From Quatrionicoccus australiensis (GTDB lineage: Bacteria; Pseudomonadota; Gammaproteobacteria; Burkholderiales; Rhodocyclaceae): DNA of 64,000 nt. A program made the position numbers and the translations under genes. The notes beneath the pieces were generated by a model. That model was not told the DNA's origin. It worked only from the letters and a program-made list of their open reading frames with translations, and did not search any database. Position 1 is the stretch's first letter, and each line of letters begins with the position of its first letter. The stretch spans positions 3,720,001 to 3,784,000 of the forward strand of contig NZ_CP075188.1 in the NCBI RefSeq assembly GCF_020510525.1. Reading direction: 5' to 3'. Below, piece by piece: positions 28,501 through 37,752 of this stretch.

Positions 28501-29209
28501 CCGCCTGCGCGCCAGCGGCCGCGACCTGCCGCGCGCCAGCGGCACGATCCGCACGCGCGCCGGGCGCTTTGAAGCCTACGGCCAGCAACTCGCCATCGAG
28601 CGCGGCATCCTGACCTTCCAGGGCCTGCCCGACAATCCGGCGCTCGACGTGCGTGCCGTCCGCCAGGGCCTGTCCGTCGAGCCCGGCGTGCATATCACCG
28701 GCACGGCACAGCGCCCGGTCATCAAGCTGATCTCCGACCCCGAACTGCCGGACAGCGAAAAGCTCGCCTGGCTGGTCCTCGGCCACGGCCCGGAACAGAT
28801 GGGCGCCGGCGACGCGACGGTGCTGCTCTCGGCGGCCGGCGGCCTGCTCGGCAACGACGCGGGCAATGTCGTGCAGCAATTGAAGAAGAATTTCGGTTTC
28901 GATGAACTCGGCGTGCGCACCGGCCAGATCGGCGACAACGGCAGCCGCCAGCAGATCAGCCGCGTCGCCGCCGGCACCTTCGACAGCACGGCCAGCACCG
29001 GCGCGCAGATTTTCAGCGTCGGCAAACGCCTGTCATCGAACGCCATGCTCTCCTACGAACAGGCACTGGGCAAGGCGGAAAGCGTCGTCAAACTGACCAT
29101 CAGCCTGAGCCGGCAAATCTCGGTAATCGGCCGCGCCGGCAGCGACAACGCGGTCGACCTGTTCTACACGCTGACTTTCGGGCGCCCGGACAAAGCGGGC
29201 CCGCCCTAG
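25556..29209 (+). CDS. tamB: TamB, translocation and assembly module inner-membrane protein
   Basis: 1217 aa from the ATG at 25556, immediately after tamA. It has an N-terminal signal anchor (LIATLATLGALCGGAAWL), then about 1000 residues of alternating beta-strand AsmA/TamB-like repeat. The C-terminal TamB domain (old name DUF490) includes RLSGDIRLRASGRDLPRASG, ERGILTFQGLPDNPALDVRA and the end WLVLGHGPEQ...DLFYTLTFGRPDK. It spans the periplasm with TamA at the far end. The last 144-813 bases of this gene recur four times, 15-18 kb downstream, inside the REP array. The native copy ends in TAG, the copies in TGA. Confidence 0.93.
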   Translation: MMLLPKSRKLIATLATLGALCGGAAWLTGSESGLQTLSELASDASGGQLHIEQASGRLLGPLTLAQVRWSSPDLQVDIDGLHLDWSPAELLHGHLRIGELRIERLHITSAASSTPPTLPTDLSLPLSVDLEKTAISRLEYGNLLLVRDLAGHLHSDGRKHALDDLCATLGDATLSGHARLAGTAPFALEASAAITGQLDKHALALSLQASGQLEKIALAAVAESGISGRADAVLTPFAKTAFASAQIAIDDFDPAAWQAGAPSARFALRADLKPDAAGIGGRFSLANRIPGPLDRQRLPLERLAGRLVWQDEIARLDALHATLPGQGELNGSGRWQAGTLHLELQASRLDAAQLVAALRATQLNGPISANLDANRQSLQLDLKDTRFALRATASQAAGEIDLASLELSSGPARLKARGKLALGKDMAFGGDGELEQFDPSRFAQVTPARINARFAASGKLQPRPQVDGHFELRDSLWAGQPLTGQGQLKIDWPQIPLAEIHLQAGVNRLDTHGAFGRPGDRLQVELDAPQLAPYGIDGGASGHFELAGTPQQLQLAARLQAARLGLPGRVRVSGLKLDATAGGTANVPLKLDLAAATLETPERPALLRQLRLQINGNRLAHRLSASADLAGKNHLLLELAGGLPETKDALTWRGQLEQASVLAADPARNVRLVAPAPLQLAAERWHLGPARLAGEPLDWQATLDVGADQKQLAASLQARGSRVGRIDAQLNAGMQGAWALNRQAAWQGKLNSEIADLAWLGELIGEQWRTAGRFNGELKLAGTPDKPVASGRFRGSELALRLPEQGLNLNRGELAVDLDNNLLRVGKLGFDSVLQAAPRALQLSGRGDLAALTAKPGRLEITGEMQVDRPAGAEHAFLDVHLDRLGAWQLPDQWVSVSGSGRLSWQDGTLGAKGKLAVDAGYWQLARSGAPRLSDDVVVRRAGQEKANTSLRPKLDLDVSTELGDNFLFSGAGLNTRLSGDIRLRASGRDLPRASGTIRTRAGRFEAYGQQLAIERGILTFQGLPDNPALDVRAVRQGLSVEPGVHITGTAQRPVIKLISDPELPDSEKLAWLVLGHGPEQMGAGDATVLLSAAGGLLGNDAGNVVQQLKKNFGFDELGVRTGQIGDNGSRQQISRVAAGTFDSTASTGAQIFSVGKRLSSNAMLSYEQALGKAESVVKLTISLSRQISVIGRAGSDNAVDLFYTLTFGRPDKAGPP

Positions 29210-29216
29210 GCGAAAC

Positions 29217-29357
29217 TTACTTGCACAGCTTGGCGCTGTACTCGAGCTTGCCGATGAAGGTACTGTCGCGGCTGCTGTACTGATACTGGACGTCGTACAG
29301 GTTGATCAACTGCCGCTGCTGCGGATTGGTGCACCAGCTCGCCAGTTGCTTCGGATG
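29217..29357 (-). pseudogene. 3' remnant of a conserved hypothetical gene, truncated at the island edge
   Basis: On the minus strand, 46 codons run into a TAA stop, giving a peptide ending SRDSTFIGKLEYSAKLCK. It contains WCTNPQQRQLINLYDVQYQY, a pattern that looks like the tail of a small periplasmic protein. Upstream the frame ends at a TAG at 29358-29360, exactly where sequence character changes to the AT-richer leader of the Tps locus. A similar tail (AHNLCK then stop) follows each tamB fragment in the downstream array. This supports an original tamB-hypothetical gene order that was cut by the insertion. Confidence 0.65.
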
Positions 29358-29473
29358 CTACCTCTCGTCCGCTCAAGAGCCTTGCCAGGAAATAGAAGCT
29401 CTACTGTTTATGAAGCCCCGCACCAGGCACAAGGCAGAGAACACTTCTACCCCATTGGAAATATGCCAAATAA

Positions 29474-29502
29474 TTGATTTCACAATGGATGAAGCATACA
29501 AT
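29474..29502 (+). promoter_or_regulatory. Sigma-70-like promoter of the Tps locus
   Basis: TTGATT (29474-29479) and TACAAT (29497-29502) are separated by exactly 17 bp and lie about 60 bp upstream of the tpsB start. The 29358-29563 leader is clearly AT-richer than its neighbours and holds no supported gene. Promoter activity is inferred from sequence only. Confidence 0.6.
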
Positions 29503-29563
29503 CCGGTCCCATTCGACATTACAAAATCAAGTTTCGAGCGAACCCACTTGGAAGCAGGGGAAT

Positions 29564-31228
29564 ATGCAATTCAGGAATATCAGGAACGACCGGCTATTGT
29601 CGGCCGTTCTCATGATCGTGTGGAGCCTTGGCGCACACGGTCAGGCACTCAGAGATGAAGCTCGCCATTTAAGGGACGACGAGAAGCAACGGCAAAGGGA
29701 TGAAGCGCTCGACAAACCCGCCCCGCCTATCGCCGGGCAGGCCAAGGACAGCGCGGAACTTGACGTTGCGCCCGACGCATTGGCAGAAACCGGGACGACA
29801 TTCCAGATCAACGAGATTGCCATCGAAGGCGATACCGTTCTGGGTGACAGGATTCGACAACAAGTCGTCACGCCCTTCCTGGGTCTGGCGTTGGGTCAGC
29901 ATCGTATCGACCTGCTGTTGCGCCGCCTGACGGCGGCATACCTTGATCGGGGTTATCCCACGACGCGCGCCTATCTCGCCCCACAAAACTTGGCCTCCGG
30001 TCGCCTGGTCATCTCCGTCGTTCCGGGGACAGTTGAGCGCATCGAGGTGGATGGCGCACCAATCAAAGGCCTCGCGGGTAGCGCATTCCCCTCTGGTGCA
30101 GGGGAAGCGTTACGGCTGAGCGACCTCGAACAGGCGGTCGACCAGATCAATCGCTTGCGTTCTCGCCAAGCCGAAGCGCGGATATTGCCCGGTCAGGCCC
30201 CGGGCGCTTCGACCATTGCCATCGACAGCCACGCTGAACGCCCGTGGCGTGTCGGCCTTGGCGCAGACAACTATGGGCAACGCGCCACCGGCGATCAGCG
30301 CCAGCGGCTTAGCGTCGAAGTGGATAACCTGCTCGGCGCCTGGGAAGCCCTGTCATTACAGCAACTGTATTCTCTCCACAGCCAGACCACCTTGTTCTCG
30401 TTAAGCGTCCCCCTGGGTTATGGGACCGTGAGCTACAGTTGGGCGGATTCAGAAAGCAGCGTAATGGTGACCGATACCATCAAGAGCCAGACGCAGGCCC
30501 AAAGTCACACGCTCGGCTGGAATTATGTGCTGACCCGGGACCAGATTTCGCGCTGGTCAATCGACGGCACCTTCTCGCATCGTACGGCGCAGCGCCGGCT
30601 CGATACCATTTCACTGCTGCCGCAGTACAACGCAAGCGGGCGCCTAGCGCTGAGCGGATTGCTGCGCGGACAGAAAGGTGCGCTGACCCTCGAAGTCGGT
30701 TATTCGCAGGGATTGCGTGCCTTTGGCGCGGACGGTGATGTCGACGGTTTGCCCAAGACGGCCCCGCATAACGAGTTCGAGAAATGGGATTTCGCCATCA
30801 GTGGGGCATGGACCCTGAGCCCGAGTCTGGCCTGGCGCACATCCATCGTTGGGCAGACTTCGCGGACCGGCCTTCCCGGTCACGAACAGCTATTTCTCGG
30901 TGGTAACGGAACCATCCGCGGATTTCGTGAAGGCATCATCGGTGCCGACAAGGGCGTCTATGTCCGTAACGAACTCCAATTCACCCGACTGCTCGACCAG
31001 GCAGCCAATGAGGCCGGCTGGCAATTTCAGCCCCTGGCCTTTCTTGACGCATCGTCTTCCCGGCTTCTTGCGGACACGACGTATCGACGCCTGACTTCTG
31101 TTGGGCTTGGGGTGCGGGCATCCTGGAAGGACATCAGTGCAGACGTTGCCTGGGGCAAGCCCCTGGACGCTTCTTCCGGTGTCGACAAAAGCGGCTGGGT
31201 GCATGCCGCAATCAATATTCAATTCTGA
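29564..31228 (+). CDS. TpsB outer-membrane transporter (ShlB/FhaC/HecB family)
   Basis: 554 aa from ATG 29564, which has AGGGGAAT just upstream; the open frame begins 30 codons earlier. It has a signal peptide ending near AHGQA, then a charged helix H1-like region (DEARHLRDDEKQRQRDEA) and a proline-rich linker. POTRA-1 (FQINEIAIEGDTVLG) and POTRA-2 (YPTTRAYLAPQNLASGRLVISVVPG) precede the 16-strand barrel. The conserved L6 loop reads LGGNGTIRGFREG near residue 445, with IRGF in place of VRGY. It exports TpsA proteins across the outer membrane. It is the only TpsB visible here and must serve both TpsAs unless another lies elsewhere. Confidence 0.93.
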   Translation: MQFRNIRNDRLLSAVLMIVWSLGAHGQALRDEARHLRDDEKQRQRDEALDKPAPPIAGQAKDSAELDVAPDALAETGTTFQINEIAIEGDTVLGDRIRQQVVTPFLGLALGQHRIDLLLRRLTAAYLDRGYPTTRAYLAPQNLASGRLVISVVPGTVERIEVDGAPIKGLAGSAFPSGAGEALRLSDLEQAVDQINRLRSRQAEARILPGQAPGASTIAIDSHAERPWRVGLGADNYGQRATGDQRQRLSVEVDNLLGAWEALSLQQLYSLHSQTTLFSLSVPLGYGTVSYSWADSESSVMVTDTIKSQTQAQSHTLGWNYVLTRDQISRWSIDGTFSHRTAQRRLDTISLLPQYNASGRLALSGLLRGQKGALTLEVGYSQGLRAFGADGDVDGLPKTAPHNEFEKWDFAISGAWTLSPSLAWRTSIVGQTSRTGLPGHEQLFLGGNGTIRGFREGIIGADKGVYVRNELQFTRLLDQAANEAGWQFQPLAFLDASSSRLLADTTYRRLTSVGLGVRASWKDISADVAWGKPLDASSGVDKSGWVHAAINIQF

Positions 31229-31236
31229 AAGCTGAC

Positions 31237-32040
31237 ATGAAACTCCATCGTTTGTTGTTGCCCCTGTGCGCCCTGTCTTTCTCCCTTCAGGTCTATGCCG
31301 CCGATGAACTGCGCGTCAATGGCGTGCTGATTCCGAATGCCCGTATCGAAGCGGCCATGCAGGCTGCGCTGGCCACCGGTGCCGCCGATACGCCGCCGCT
31401 GCGGATCGCGGTCCGTACCCAACTGACCACCCAGGAAGTGCTGCGCCAGGCCGCGCTCAAGAAGGGCTTCGACAAGGATCCCGCAGTGATCGCCTTGCGC
31501 GATGACACCATGATCCGGCGCTACCTGGCGGAAACGGTACGTCCGGCACCAATCCCGGAGGCGGAAATACAACAACGCTACTCGGGCATCATCGCCAGCC
31601 TTGGCGAAAAGGAATTCAAGTTCAGCCTGATTGCCGTCGATTCTGCGGACAAGGCCCGCGTAATTCTCGACAGCCTGGCCAAGGGTGCCAACTTTGCCGA
31701 TCTTGCCCGCACGCAAAGCCAGCTTCCCTCTGCCCCACAGGGCGGCGCCCTCGACTGGGTTTCCTTCAAGCTGCCGGCCGTCGAAGGTAAAACCGCCGGT
31801 CTGCCGTTAGCTGTTGCACAGGCCATCGCCAGCTTGCCGCCCGGTGGTGTTAGCGCCGAGCCGCTCGTTCTGGATGCTCGCTTCTATCTGCTGCGGATGG
31901 ATGATGTCCGGCCGACCCGCATACCGACCTATGCCGAGGCTGCGCCGATGTTGCGTCAGGTCCTGGAAGCCCAGGCCCGTGAGCGAGCCAGCGGGGATCT
32001 TGTTGCCCGCCTGATCAAAGAAGCCCGTGTAAGCCACTAA
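31237..32040 (+). CDS. Periplasmic parvulin-type peptidyl-prolyl isomerase
   Basis: 267 aa with a signal peptide (MKLHRLLLPLCALSFSLQVYA). An N-terminal SurA/PpiC-like helical region is followed by a parvulin domain around residues 125-235. Recognisable segments are FADLARTQSQLPSAPQGGALDWV and ASLPPGGVSAEPLVLDARFYLLRMDDV. Such isomerases often accompany two-partner secretion loci and probably chaperone the exoprotein in the periplasm. The gene starts 8 nt after tpsB and ends 27 nt before tpsA, so the order is tpsB-ppi-tpsA in one operon. Confidence 0.85.
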   Translation: MKLHRLLLPLCALSFSLQVYAADELRVNGVLIPNARIEAAMQAALATGAADTPPLRIAVRTQLTTQEVLRQAALKKGFDKDPAVIALRDDTMIRRYLAETVRPAPIPEAEIQQRYSGIIASLGEKEFKFSLIAVDSADKARVILDSLAKGANFADLARTQSQLPSAPQGGALDWVSFKLPAVEGKTAGLPLAVAQAIASLPPGGVSAEPLVLDARFYLLRMDDVRPTRIPTYAEAAPMLRQVLEAQARERASGDLVARLIKEARVSH

Positions 32041-32067
32041 TCCCCTCATTGAACCCCGAGTCCGCCC

Positions 32068-35000
32068 ATGTCTTCTGCGCCTATTCCCGCCCACCCGGAA
32101 ACTCCTCTCTGGAAACGCAGCCTGGCCGGGCTCATGACGGCGTGGTGCCTGTTGTCGCCCACCGGCCTGGTCTGGGCCGGACCGGTGGCCGACGCCACCG
32201 CCATTGCCTCGCAGCGCCCGACCATCAGCAGCACGGCCGCCGGCACGCCGCTCATCAACATCACGGCACCGAATGCGGCCGGGCTTTCCTACAACCGTTA
32301 CCAGCGTTTCGACGTCGATTCGACCGGGGCCATTCTCAATAACAGCCTGGTGTCCGGCAGCAACTCGATGGGTATCCAGATTGGTGCCAATTCGAACTTC
32401 GCTGGGAAGAGCGCCACGGCCATCATCAACGAAGTCGTCACTGCGCTGCCCTCGCAGTTGTCCGGGCCGCTCGCGATCTTTGGTGACAAGGCGCGCATCA
32501 TCGTGGTCAATCCCAACGGGATCACCTGCGATGGCTGTTCCTTCATCAATACCAGTGGCGTCACACTCACGACAGGGCAAGTCCAGTTCCTCAATGCGCC
32601 GGGGGGAACTGCCACCTCGTTTGACAACGCGACCGCCCTCTCCTTTGTCGTGAATGGTGGTCAGATTCGGGTGACCGGCAATGGCCTTGCCTCGCCACTG
32701 GCCCGTCTCGACCTGATCGCCCAGACCCTGAAACTCGAAGGGCCGACCAACGTCGGCAGCGGCAGCTTGAACCTGATCGCCGGCCGCAATACAGTCGATG
32801 CCGACACGCTGGCCATCCTGGCCCAAGGCAGCGGCAACGATGCCGCGACCCAGGGCGGCAGGCTGGCCATTGACGCCAGCCTGCTCGGCGCCATGACTGC
32901 CGGCAAGATTCTCATCGTGTCGACGGCCGCCGGCCTGGGCGTGCGCAGTGCGACCAACCTGGCGGCCTCGAGCGGTGATCTGCGGATTTCCGCCAATGGC
33001 GACCTGAGCCTGGCGCGCGCCGATGCGGCGGGCAACATCAACCTGTCTGCGGTCGGTACGCTTTCCCACACGGGCATTTCCGCCCAGGGCAATGCCGACC
33101 TGGCGGCCGCCGTGCTTAATAACCAGAATCAGACCATCGTTGCCCAAGGCAATGTCCGGCTCGTGGCACCGGCGCTGAACAACCTGGGCGGGCAGATTCT
33201 GGCGGGCGGAACGCTGAATGTTTCCGCGCCGGGTGGTGACTTCAATCTCTCGGATGGCACCCTCTACGGCACCAAAGGCCTGACGGTGGCCGCCCGCAAC
33301 CTCAGCAACAGCGGCAACTTCTCGCACAGCCCGTCGGTCACCCTCGTTGCAGACAATTCGGTAAACAACACCGGCAGCTTCCTGGTCGGCGGCGATCTCG
33401 ACATCACCGCCAGCACCCTGAGCAATGCCGGCACGCTCGGCAGTTTCGGCGCCTTCAAGGCCGCCTTGAGCAATCTGCTCAACCAGGGCACCCTGCAGTC
33501 GGATGGCGTACTCGACATCCGTGCCGTCAATCTGGACAACCAGAGTGGTGCGCAGCTCGTTGGTGGCGGCAACAGCCGGATCCTGCTCAGCGGTGCCTTG
33601 GCCAATGCCGGTACCCTCGCCAGCACGGGGGCATTGGAAGTTGCCGCCGATTCGCTGAATCACAGCGGGCGCACCGAAGCCCAGGGCGATCTGCAACTGA
33701 GCATTGCCGGCGCGGCCAGCAACAGCGGCCAGATGCAAGCCGGCGCCAAGTTCGACGGCAGTTTCGGCAGTCTCATCAACAGCGGCACCCTGCAGGCCGG
33801 GACGGATGCAAGTTTCAACCTGGGTGCGGCATCGGACAACACCGGTGGCCAGCTCCTCGCGATCCAAGATCTCAGCCTGACAACGACCCACAGCGGCGAC
33901 CTCGGCGGCACCATCGGCGCCAACCGTGATGTCACCCTGAATTTCGGCAGCTATACCCACAACGGCGCCACCACCTTCCTGGCCGGCCGTGACCTGACGG
34001 TGAATGCCACGAACTTCACCAACAACGCCGTCATGGAGGCCTGGCAGAACCTCAACTTCAATGTCACCGGTACACTCGCCAATAGTGGGCAAATGCTGGC
34101 CGGCCAGGACATCACCCTCAAAGCCGGCACGCTGATCAACACCAGCGGCTTTGTTGAAGCCACCCGCGACCTGAACATCGAGGCCGACACGGTCATCAAC
34201 ACCCGGCTGCCGGTGACCACCGAACATACCAACTGGGGCGACAACGCACCGGCGGAATCAGTCAATTGCCGCTCCGATCATGGTTATTGTGAATCCTGGA
34301 AGCAGGTTGAAGCCGGACCGGCCGCCGTGCTGTGGGCGGGGCGCAATCTCAATGCCAAGGTCAGCGGCACGCTGACCAACGATGCCTCGCTGATCGCCGC
34401 GGTCGGTGATGTCTCGATCACGGCCGACACGTTTAACAATACTGCCCGGACCTTGACCACCACCTGGCACGGCCACTGGAAAGAATGGAAAGGTTCGTTG
34501 TGGGGCTACAAGGACCATGACGATTACGGCATCACGGTCACCGGCAATACCTCGGCGGATGTTAACGCTGGAGGCACCCTGACGGTCACGGCACCGAACC
34601 AGACCAACACCGGCAACCTGCTCGGCAACACCATCGCACTGGCCGGCACCCACCTGACCAACGGCCTGACCGATCCAAACCTGCAAACGCCGGCATCGAC
34701 CGTCCCCTCGACCGAGCTGAGCCTGGGCGTGCCCGGCGTCAATGGCAAGAGCGTGCCGGCCAGCGTCAAATTCACCCCGACCGGCACCAGCTACTTCACA
34801 ACGACCTCGCGCCTGGCCATGCTGGTGCCGGGGCTGGACATCAACAGCCTGTTGCCGGAGAGCCTGCGCAACACCGCCTCGCCCTTCCTGATGGATGCGT
34901 GGCTGGAACAACAAGCCATCCGGCAAGCGGCGCTGAGCGAAACCGGTCGGGCGAGCTTCCTCGCCATGAACGACCCGGCCGGCGAACGCGCCGTACTGCT

Positions 35001-35640
35001 CCAGGCCGGGGCAAGATTCGCCCAGGCCAACGGCATTCATCTGGGCGTTGCCCTGAGCGCAGAACAGGTCGCCAAACTCGACTCGCCGATTCTCTGGTAC
35101 GTCTCTGAAAACTTCACGGGGCCGGACGGCAAGACCTATAGCGCGCTGGTCCCCAAGGTCTATTTGCCGGATGCGTCACGGATGGCGCTGGCCAATGTGG
35201 CCGGCGGCACGATTCAGGGCGGCACCGTCTCGCTGACCGGAGAGACGGTGCGCAACACCGGCTTCATCGTCGCCGACGGCAAGCTCTCGATGACCACCGA
35301 GAATCTCACCAATGAAAAGCGCTCGGCCGACCTCAACAACGGCGGCCAGGCGATGCGCCAATACGTCGGCACGCAAGGCTACTGGAAGATCACCGGCACA
35401 ACCGTCCAGCCCGGCGGTTTCATCTCGGCGGCCGAACTCGATCTGAGCGCCAAGGCGATCAACAGCATCTCCGGTGAATTCATCGAGAAGAACCAGGATA
35501 TCGGCGTCAAGCTGGCCGCAGCCATGGGCAACGGCTTCACGCTAAAGGAAGCCAAAGACGATATCCACCAGGACTACAAGCAACTGTCGAAGCCGAATGC
35601 TTTGGGGCAGGTGGTGGTGCTGGTGATTGTCGTGGTGGTA
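32068..35640 (+). repeat. 3.57 kb direct repeat, copy A (5' part of tpsA1)
   Basis: Matches 38753-42325 with a constant offset of 6685 bp, so no indels were seen. The first 100 bp contain a few synonymous changes. From about 32170 to 33770 the copies look identical. Scattered changes return after that and increase past 34370. Homology fades beyond about 35640, where the toxin-bearing part begins. Confidence 0.9.
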
Positions 35641-37752
35641 TCGATTTATACCGCCGGCGCTGCTTCTGCCGCGATAGCCTCCGCGGCGCAAAGCTCTGCT
35701 CTTGCCTCGGGACTTTCTCTATCGGCTGCAGCCCAGGTTGGTGCTGCAGCGGCGAGTAGCACCATGGCGGTTGCGACTTCCGCTGCCATCGGAGGTATGG
35801 CGGGCAGTGCGACTTCCCAACTGCTGACTACAGGCAAGCTCGATGCCGGCCAGATGTTCAAGGCCGGCCTGACCTCTGGATTGACTGCCGGGATTACCAA
35901 CGGTCTAGGCCTGGACAAACTCGATGGACTCTCAAATACGGCGAGTGGACCAGTAGCCACCGGTGCCAGTGCCACCAATTGGGGAGTGAAAGCCATGGGT
36001 TGGGCTGCCCGTGCCGGTGTCTCGGCAGGCGTCTCCACTGCGATCAACGGCGGTAGTTTCAAAACGGCTTTCGTCAATAACTTTGTTGCTAACGGTGCAG
36101 CCAGTATTGCCAACACCATCGGGGATCTTAAGCAGGACGGAACAATTAACGAGGTGCAGCGTGTTGCGGCCCATGCCGTACTCGGTTGTGCTGCTCAAGC
36201 GGCCAGCGGTGGGCAGTGCGCAGGTGGCGCCATCGGCGCGATGGCCTCATCGATTGCCGGCAACTTCGTGGATGACCCGAAAACACTGTTTGACAAGGCG
36301 CTGATCATTGGCGGGCTTTCGGGTCTGGGTGGGCTGGCGGCCATTGCTGCTGGCAAGGATGGTGTCTCTGGGTTTAATGCTGGAAAGAATGAGGTGCAGA
36401 ACAATCGGTTGTTGCACCCGAAGGAAATCGAAAAAATTAAAGAATTGGCGAAAGCATATGCGGCCAAGTATCAACTTTCTCTTGCGGATGCAGAAGCCCA
36501 ACTGACTGCACAAGCACTGCGCGATACAGATAAGGAATATCACGATGCGCACGCCCAAGAAAACTTAAATGCAGAAAAATTTTTGCGTTCGAATGCAACG
36601 AGTTTTGTTGACGAGCAAGGCCGAAAAATACTCATGTTCGCTAACAGTGGCTACTACAACGACTCAAGCATGTATGCCAACACCCGGCAAACCTATTCCA
36701 AGGAATACACGACAGCAGAACAAGTCGGAAAATTTGATCAACTGGATCGTAACAAACAAATCAACCAGGATACAGGCGGTCTATCGAAAATTGGTCCACT
36801 GGCAGTTGGTGCGGGGAAGGGAGCCGCTAAAGCGACCTATGAGTTAGTCGCTCCTGCCGGTGACCTCTTGCAAACAGGCAACGCTTTCGTTGGCTCTATT
36901 CTGACCGGAAAGCCCCAGGACTTTGACTGTTTAAGCAGTCTTTGCTCGCTGTCGAAGCAAGGAGCGTCTACCGGAGATCTCGTTACTGGAAGCTTCGATT
37001 ACCTACTGAGGACGCCAGATCGGGCAATTGACGCTTACAACAAAGGTAATTACGACGGAACTGGCAAAGAAGTTGGTTCGCTTTTGCCTGGAATTGTCGT
37101 GGCGATTGAAGGGGGGCGCACGGGTTCCAGTGGTCGGACGACTGTTGTCGAGGAACCTCCTCTGACCAGTTCTAAAACGGTTCCCGAAGCGCCGAAAGTC
37201 GTCGAGATGCCTTCGCAAACGCCGGTGGTGGTTACGGAGGTGCCAGGACAAAAATCCGCAACCTTCTATGGCGAACCGGTAACCCCTTCTAACCAGTCAG
37301 CAGTATTTCATGGTACCAATAAGCAAACGCTGGGTCTGGATGGCATGACGAACATGGAGGCAGCGCAGCATCTGTACGAAAATGGACTCAATGCAAGAGG
37401 CACCAATATTGAACTTCAGGACCATGTTGCAGGAGTGCCGGATACGGCTTTCCGGGGCACCACAAACCAACTGAGTTCGCCCAACAAGGATGCTGGTGCT
37501 GTCTATTGGGCGGGGGATGATGGACTCGTCATCAAACTCAAGAATGTACCTGGCTATGACATCAACGAATTGCGGAACACCAGTTCGACAGGTGGTGGCC
37601 TGAGCGGTTATGTTCAAGGCAAGACAACCAGCGGCGAGTTGGAAATTTCGGTACCCGCCAAGATTGCGCCCGAGAATATCGAGAAGATATACATCAAAAC
37701 AACAGATCCTGAATCAGGAAGAGTTAGCCTGACCGAGGTGAAAAGACAATGA
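32068..37752 (+). CDS. TpsA/CdiA-like exoprotein 1 with ADP-ribosyltransferase-like toxin tip
   Basis: 1894 aa. The signal peptide ends near residue 37 (GLVWA). The TPS/haemagglutination domain lies at about 40-280, with a NPNGI motif and a CxxC (CDGC). Filamentous repeats of GNLxxxA/LxNxGT type run to about 750. A conserved stretch follows to about 1190, then a Gly/Ala-rich hydrophobic region and a pretoxin motif (NEVQNNRLLHPKE near 1440) comparable in position to VENN. The last 150 residues resemble an ART-fold toxin: FHGT near 1746, GLNARGTNIELQDHVAG, FRGTTN, YDINEL and GELEISVPAKIAPENI near 1856, with ELE as a candidate ExE motif. The usual first Arg is replaced by His. An immunity candidate overlaps by 4 nt. 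Confidence 0.88.
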   Translation: MSSAPIPAHPETPLWKRSLAGLMTAWCLLSPTGLVWAGPVADATAIASQRPTISSTAAGTPLINITAPNAAGLSYNRYQRFDVDSTGAILNNSLVSGSNSMGIQIGANSNFAGKSATAIINEVVTALPSQLSGPLAIFGDKARIIVVNPNGITCDGCSFINTSGVTLTTGQVQFLNAPGGTATSFDNATALSFVVNGGQIRVTGNGLASPLARLDLIAQTLKLEGPTNVGSGSLNLIAGRNTVDADTLAILAQGSGNDAATQGGRLAIDASLLGAMTAGKILIVSTAAGLGVRSATNLAASSGDLRISANGDLSLARADAAGNINLSAVGTLSHTGISAQGNADLAAAVLNNQNQTIVAQGNVRLVAPALNNLGGQILAGGTLNVSAPGGDFNLSDGTLYGTKGLTVAARNLSNSGNFSHSPSVTLVADNSVNNTGSFLVGGDLDITASTLSNAGTLGSFGAFKAALSNLLNQGTLQSDGVLDIRAVNLDNQSGAQLVGGGNSRILLSGALANAGTLASTGALEVAADSLNHSGRTEAQGDLQLSIAGAASNSGQMQAGAKFDGSFGSLINSGTLQAGTDASFNLGAASDNTGGQLLAIQDLSLTTTHSGDLGGTIGANRDVTLNFGSYTHNGATTFLAGRDLTVNATNFTNNAVMEAWQNLNFNVTGTLANSGQMLAGQDITLKAGTLINTSGFVEATRDLNIEADTVINTRLPVTTEHTNWGDNAPAESVNCRSDHGYCESWKQVEAGPAAVLWAGRNLNAKVSGTLTNDASLIAAVGDVSITADTFNNTARTLTTTWHGHWKEWKGSLWGYKDHDDYGITVTGNTSADVNAGGTLTVTAPNQTNTGNLLGNTIALAGTHLTNGLTDPNLQTPASTVPSTELSLGVPGVNGKSVPASVKFTPTGTSYFTTTSRLAMLVPGLDINSLLPESLRNTASPFLMDAWLEQQAIRQAALSETGRASFLAMNDPAGERAVLLQAGARFAQANGIHLGVALSAEQVAKLDSPILWYVSENFTGPDGKTYSALVPKVYLPDASRMALANVAGGTIQGGTVSLTGETVRNTGFIVADGKLSMTTENLTNEKRSADLNNGGQAMRQYVGTQGYWKITGTTVQPGGFISAAELDLSAKAINSISGEFIEKNQDIGVKLAAAMGNGFTLKEAKDDIHQDYKQLSKPNALGQVVVLVIVVVVSIYTAGAASAAIASAAQSSALASGLSLSAAAQVGAAAASSTMAVATSAAIGGMAGSATSQLLTTGKLDAGQMFKAGLTSGLTAGITNGLGLDKLDGLSNTASGPVATGASATNWGVKAMGWAARAGVSAGVSTAINGGSFKTAFVNNFVANGAASIANTIGDLKQDGTINEVQRVAAHAVLGCAAQAASGGQCAGGAIGAMASSIAGNFVDDPKTLFDKALIIGGLSGLGGLAAIAAGKDGVSGFNAGKNEVQNNRLLHPKEIEKIKELAKAYAAKYQLSLADAEAQLTAQALRDTDKEYHDAHAQENLNAEKFLRSNATSFVDEQGRKILMFANSGYYNDSSMYANTRQTYSKEYTTAEQVGKFDQLDRNKQINQDTGGLSKIGPLAVGAGKGAAKATYELVAPAGDLLQTGNAFVGSILTGKPQDFDCLSSLCSLSKQGASTGDLVTGSFDYLLRTPDRAIDAYNKGNYDGTGKEVGSLLPGIVVAIEGGRTGSSGRTTVVEEPPLTSSKTVPEAPKVVEMPSQTPVVVTEVPGQKSATFYGEPVTPSNQSAVFHGTNKQTLGLDGMTNMEAAQHLYENGLNARGTNIELQDHVAGVPDTAFRGTTNQLSSPNKDAGAVYWAGDDGLVIKLKNVPGYDINELRNTSSTGGGLSGYVQGKTTSGELEISVPAKIAPENIEKIYIKTTDPESGRVSLTEVKRQ

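Noticed and set aside
29302..29563. Open frame overlapping the tpsB leader
   Set aside because: It spans the truncated hypothetical gene, the junction and the promoter; there is no ribosome site, and the tpsB start at 29564 is well supported.
33951..35040. Antisense frames inside tpsA1, repeated inside tpsA2
   Set aside because: They recur only because the coding strand is duplicated; no independent evidence of translation.
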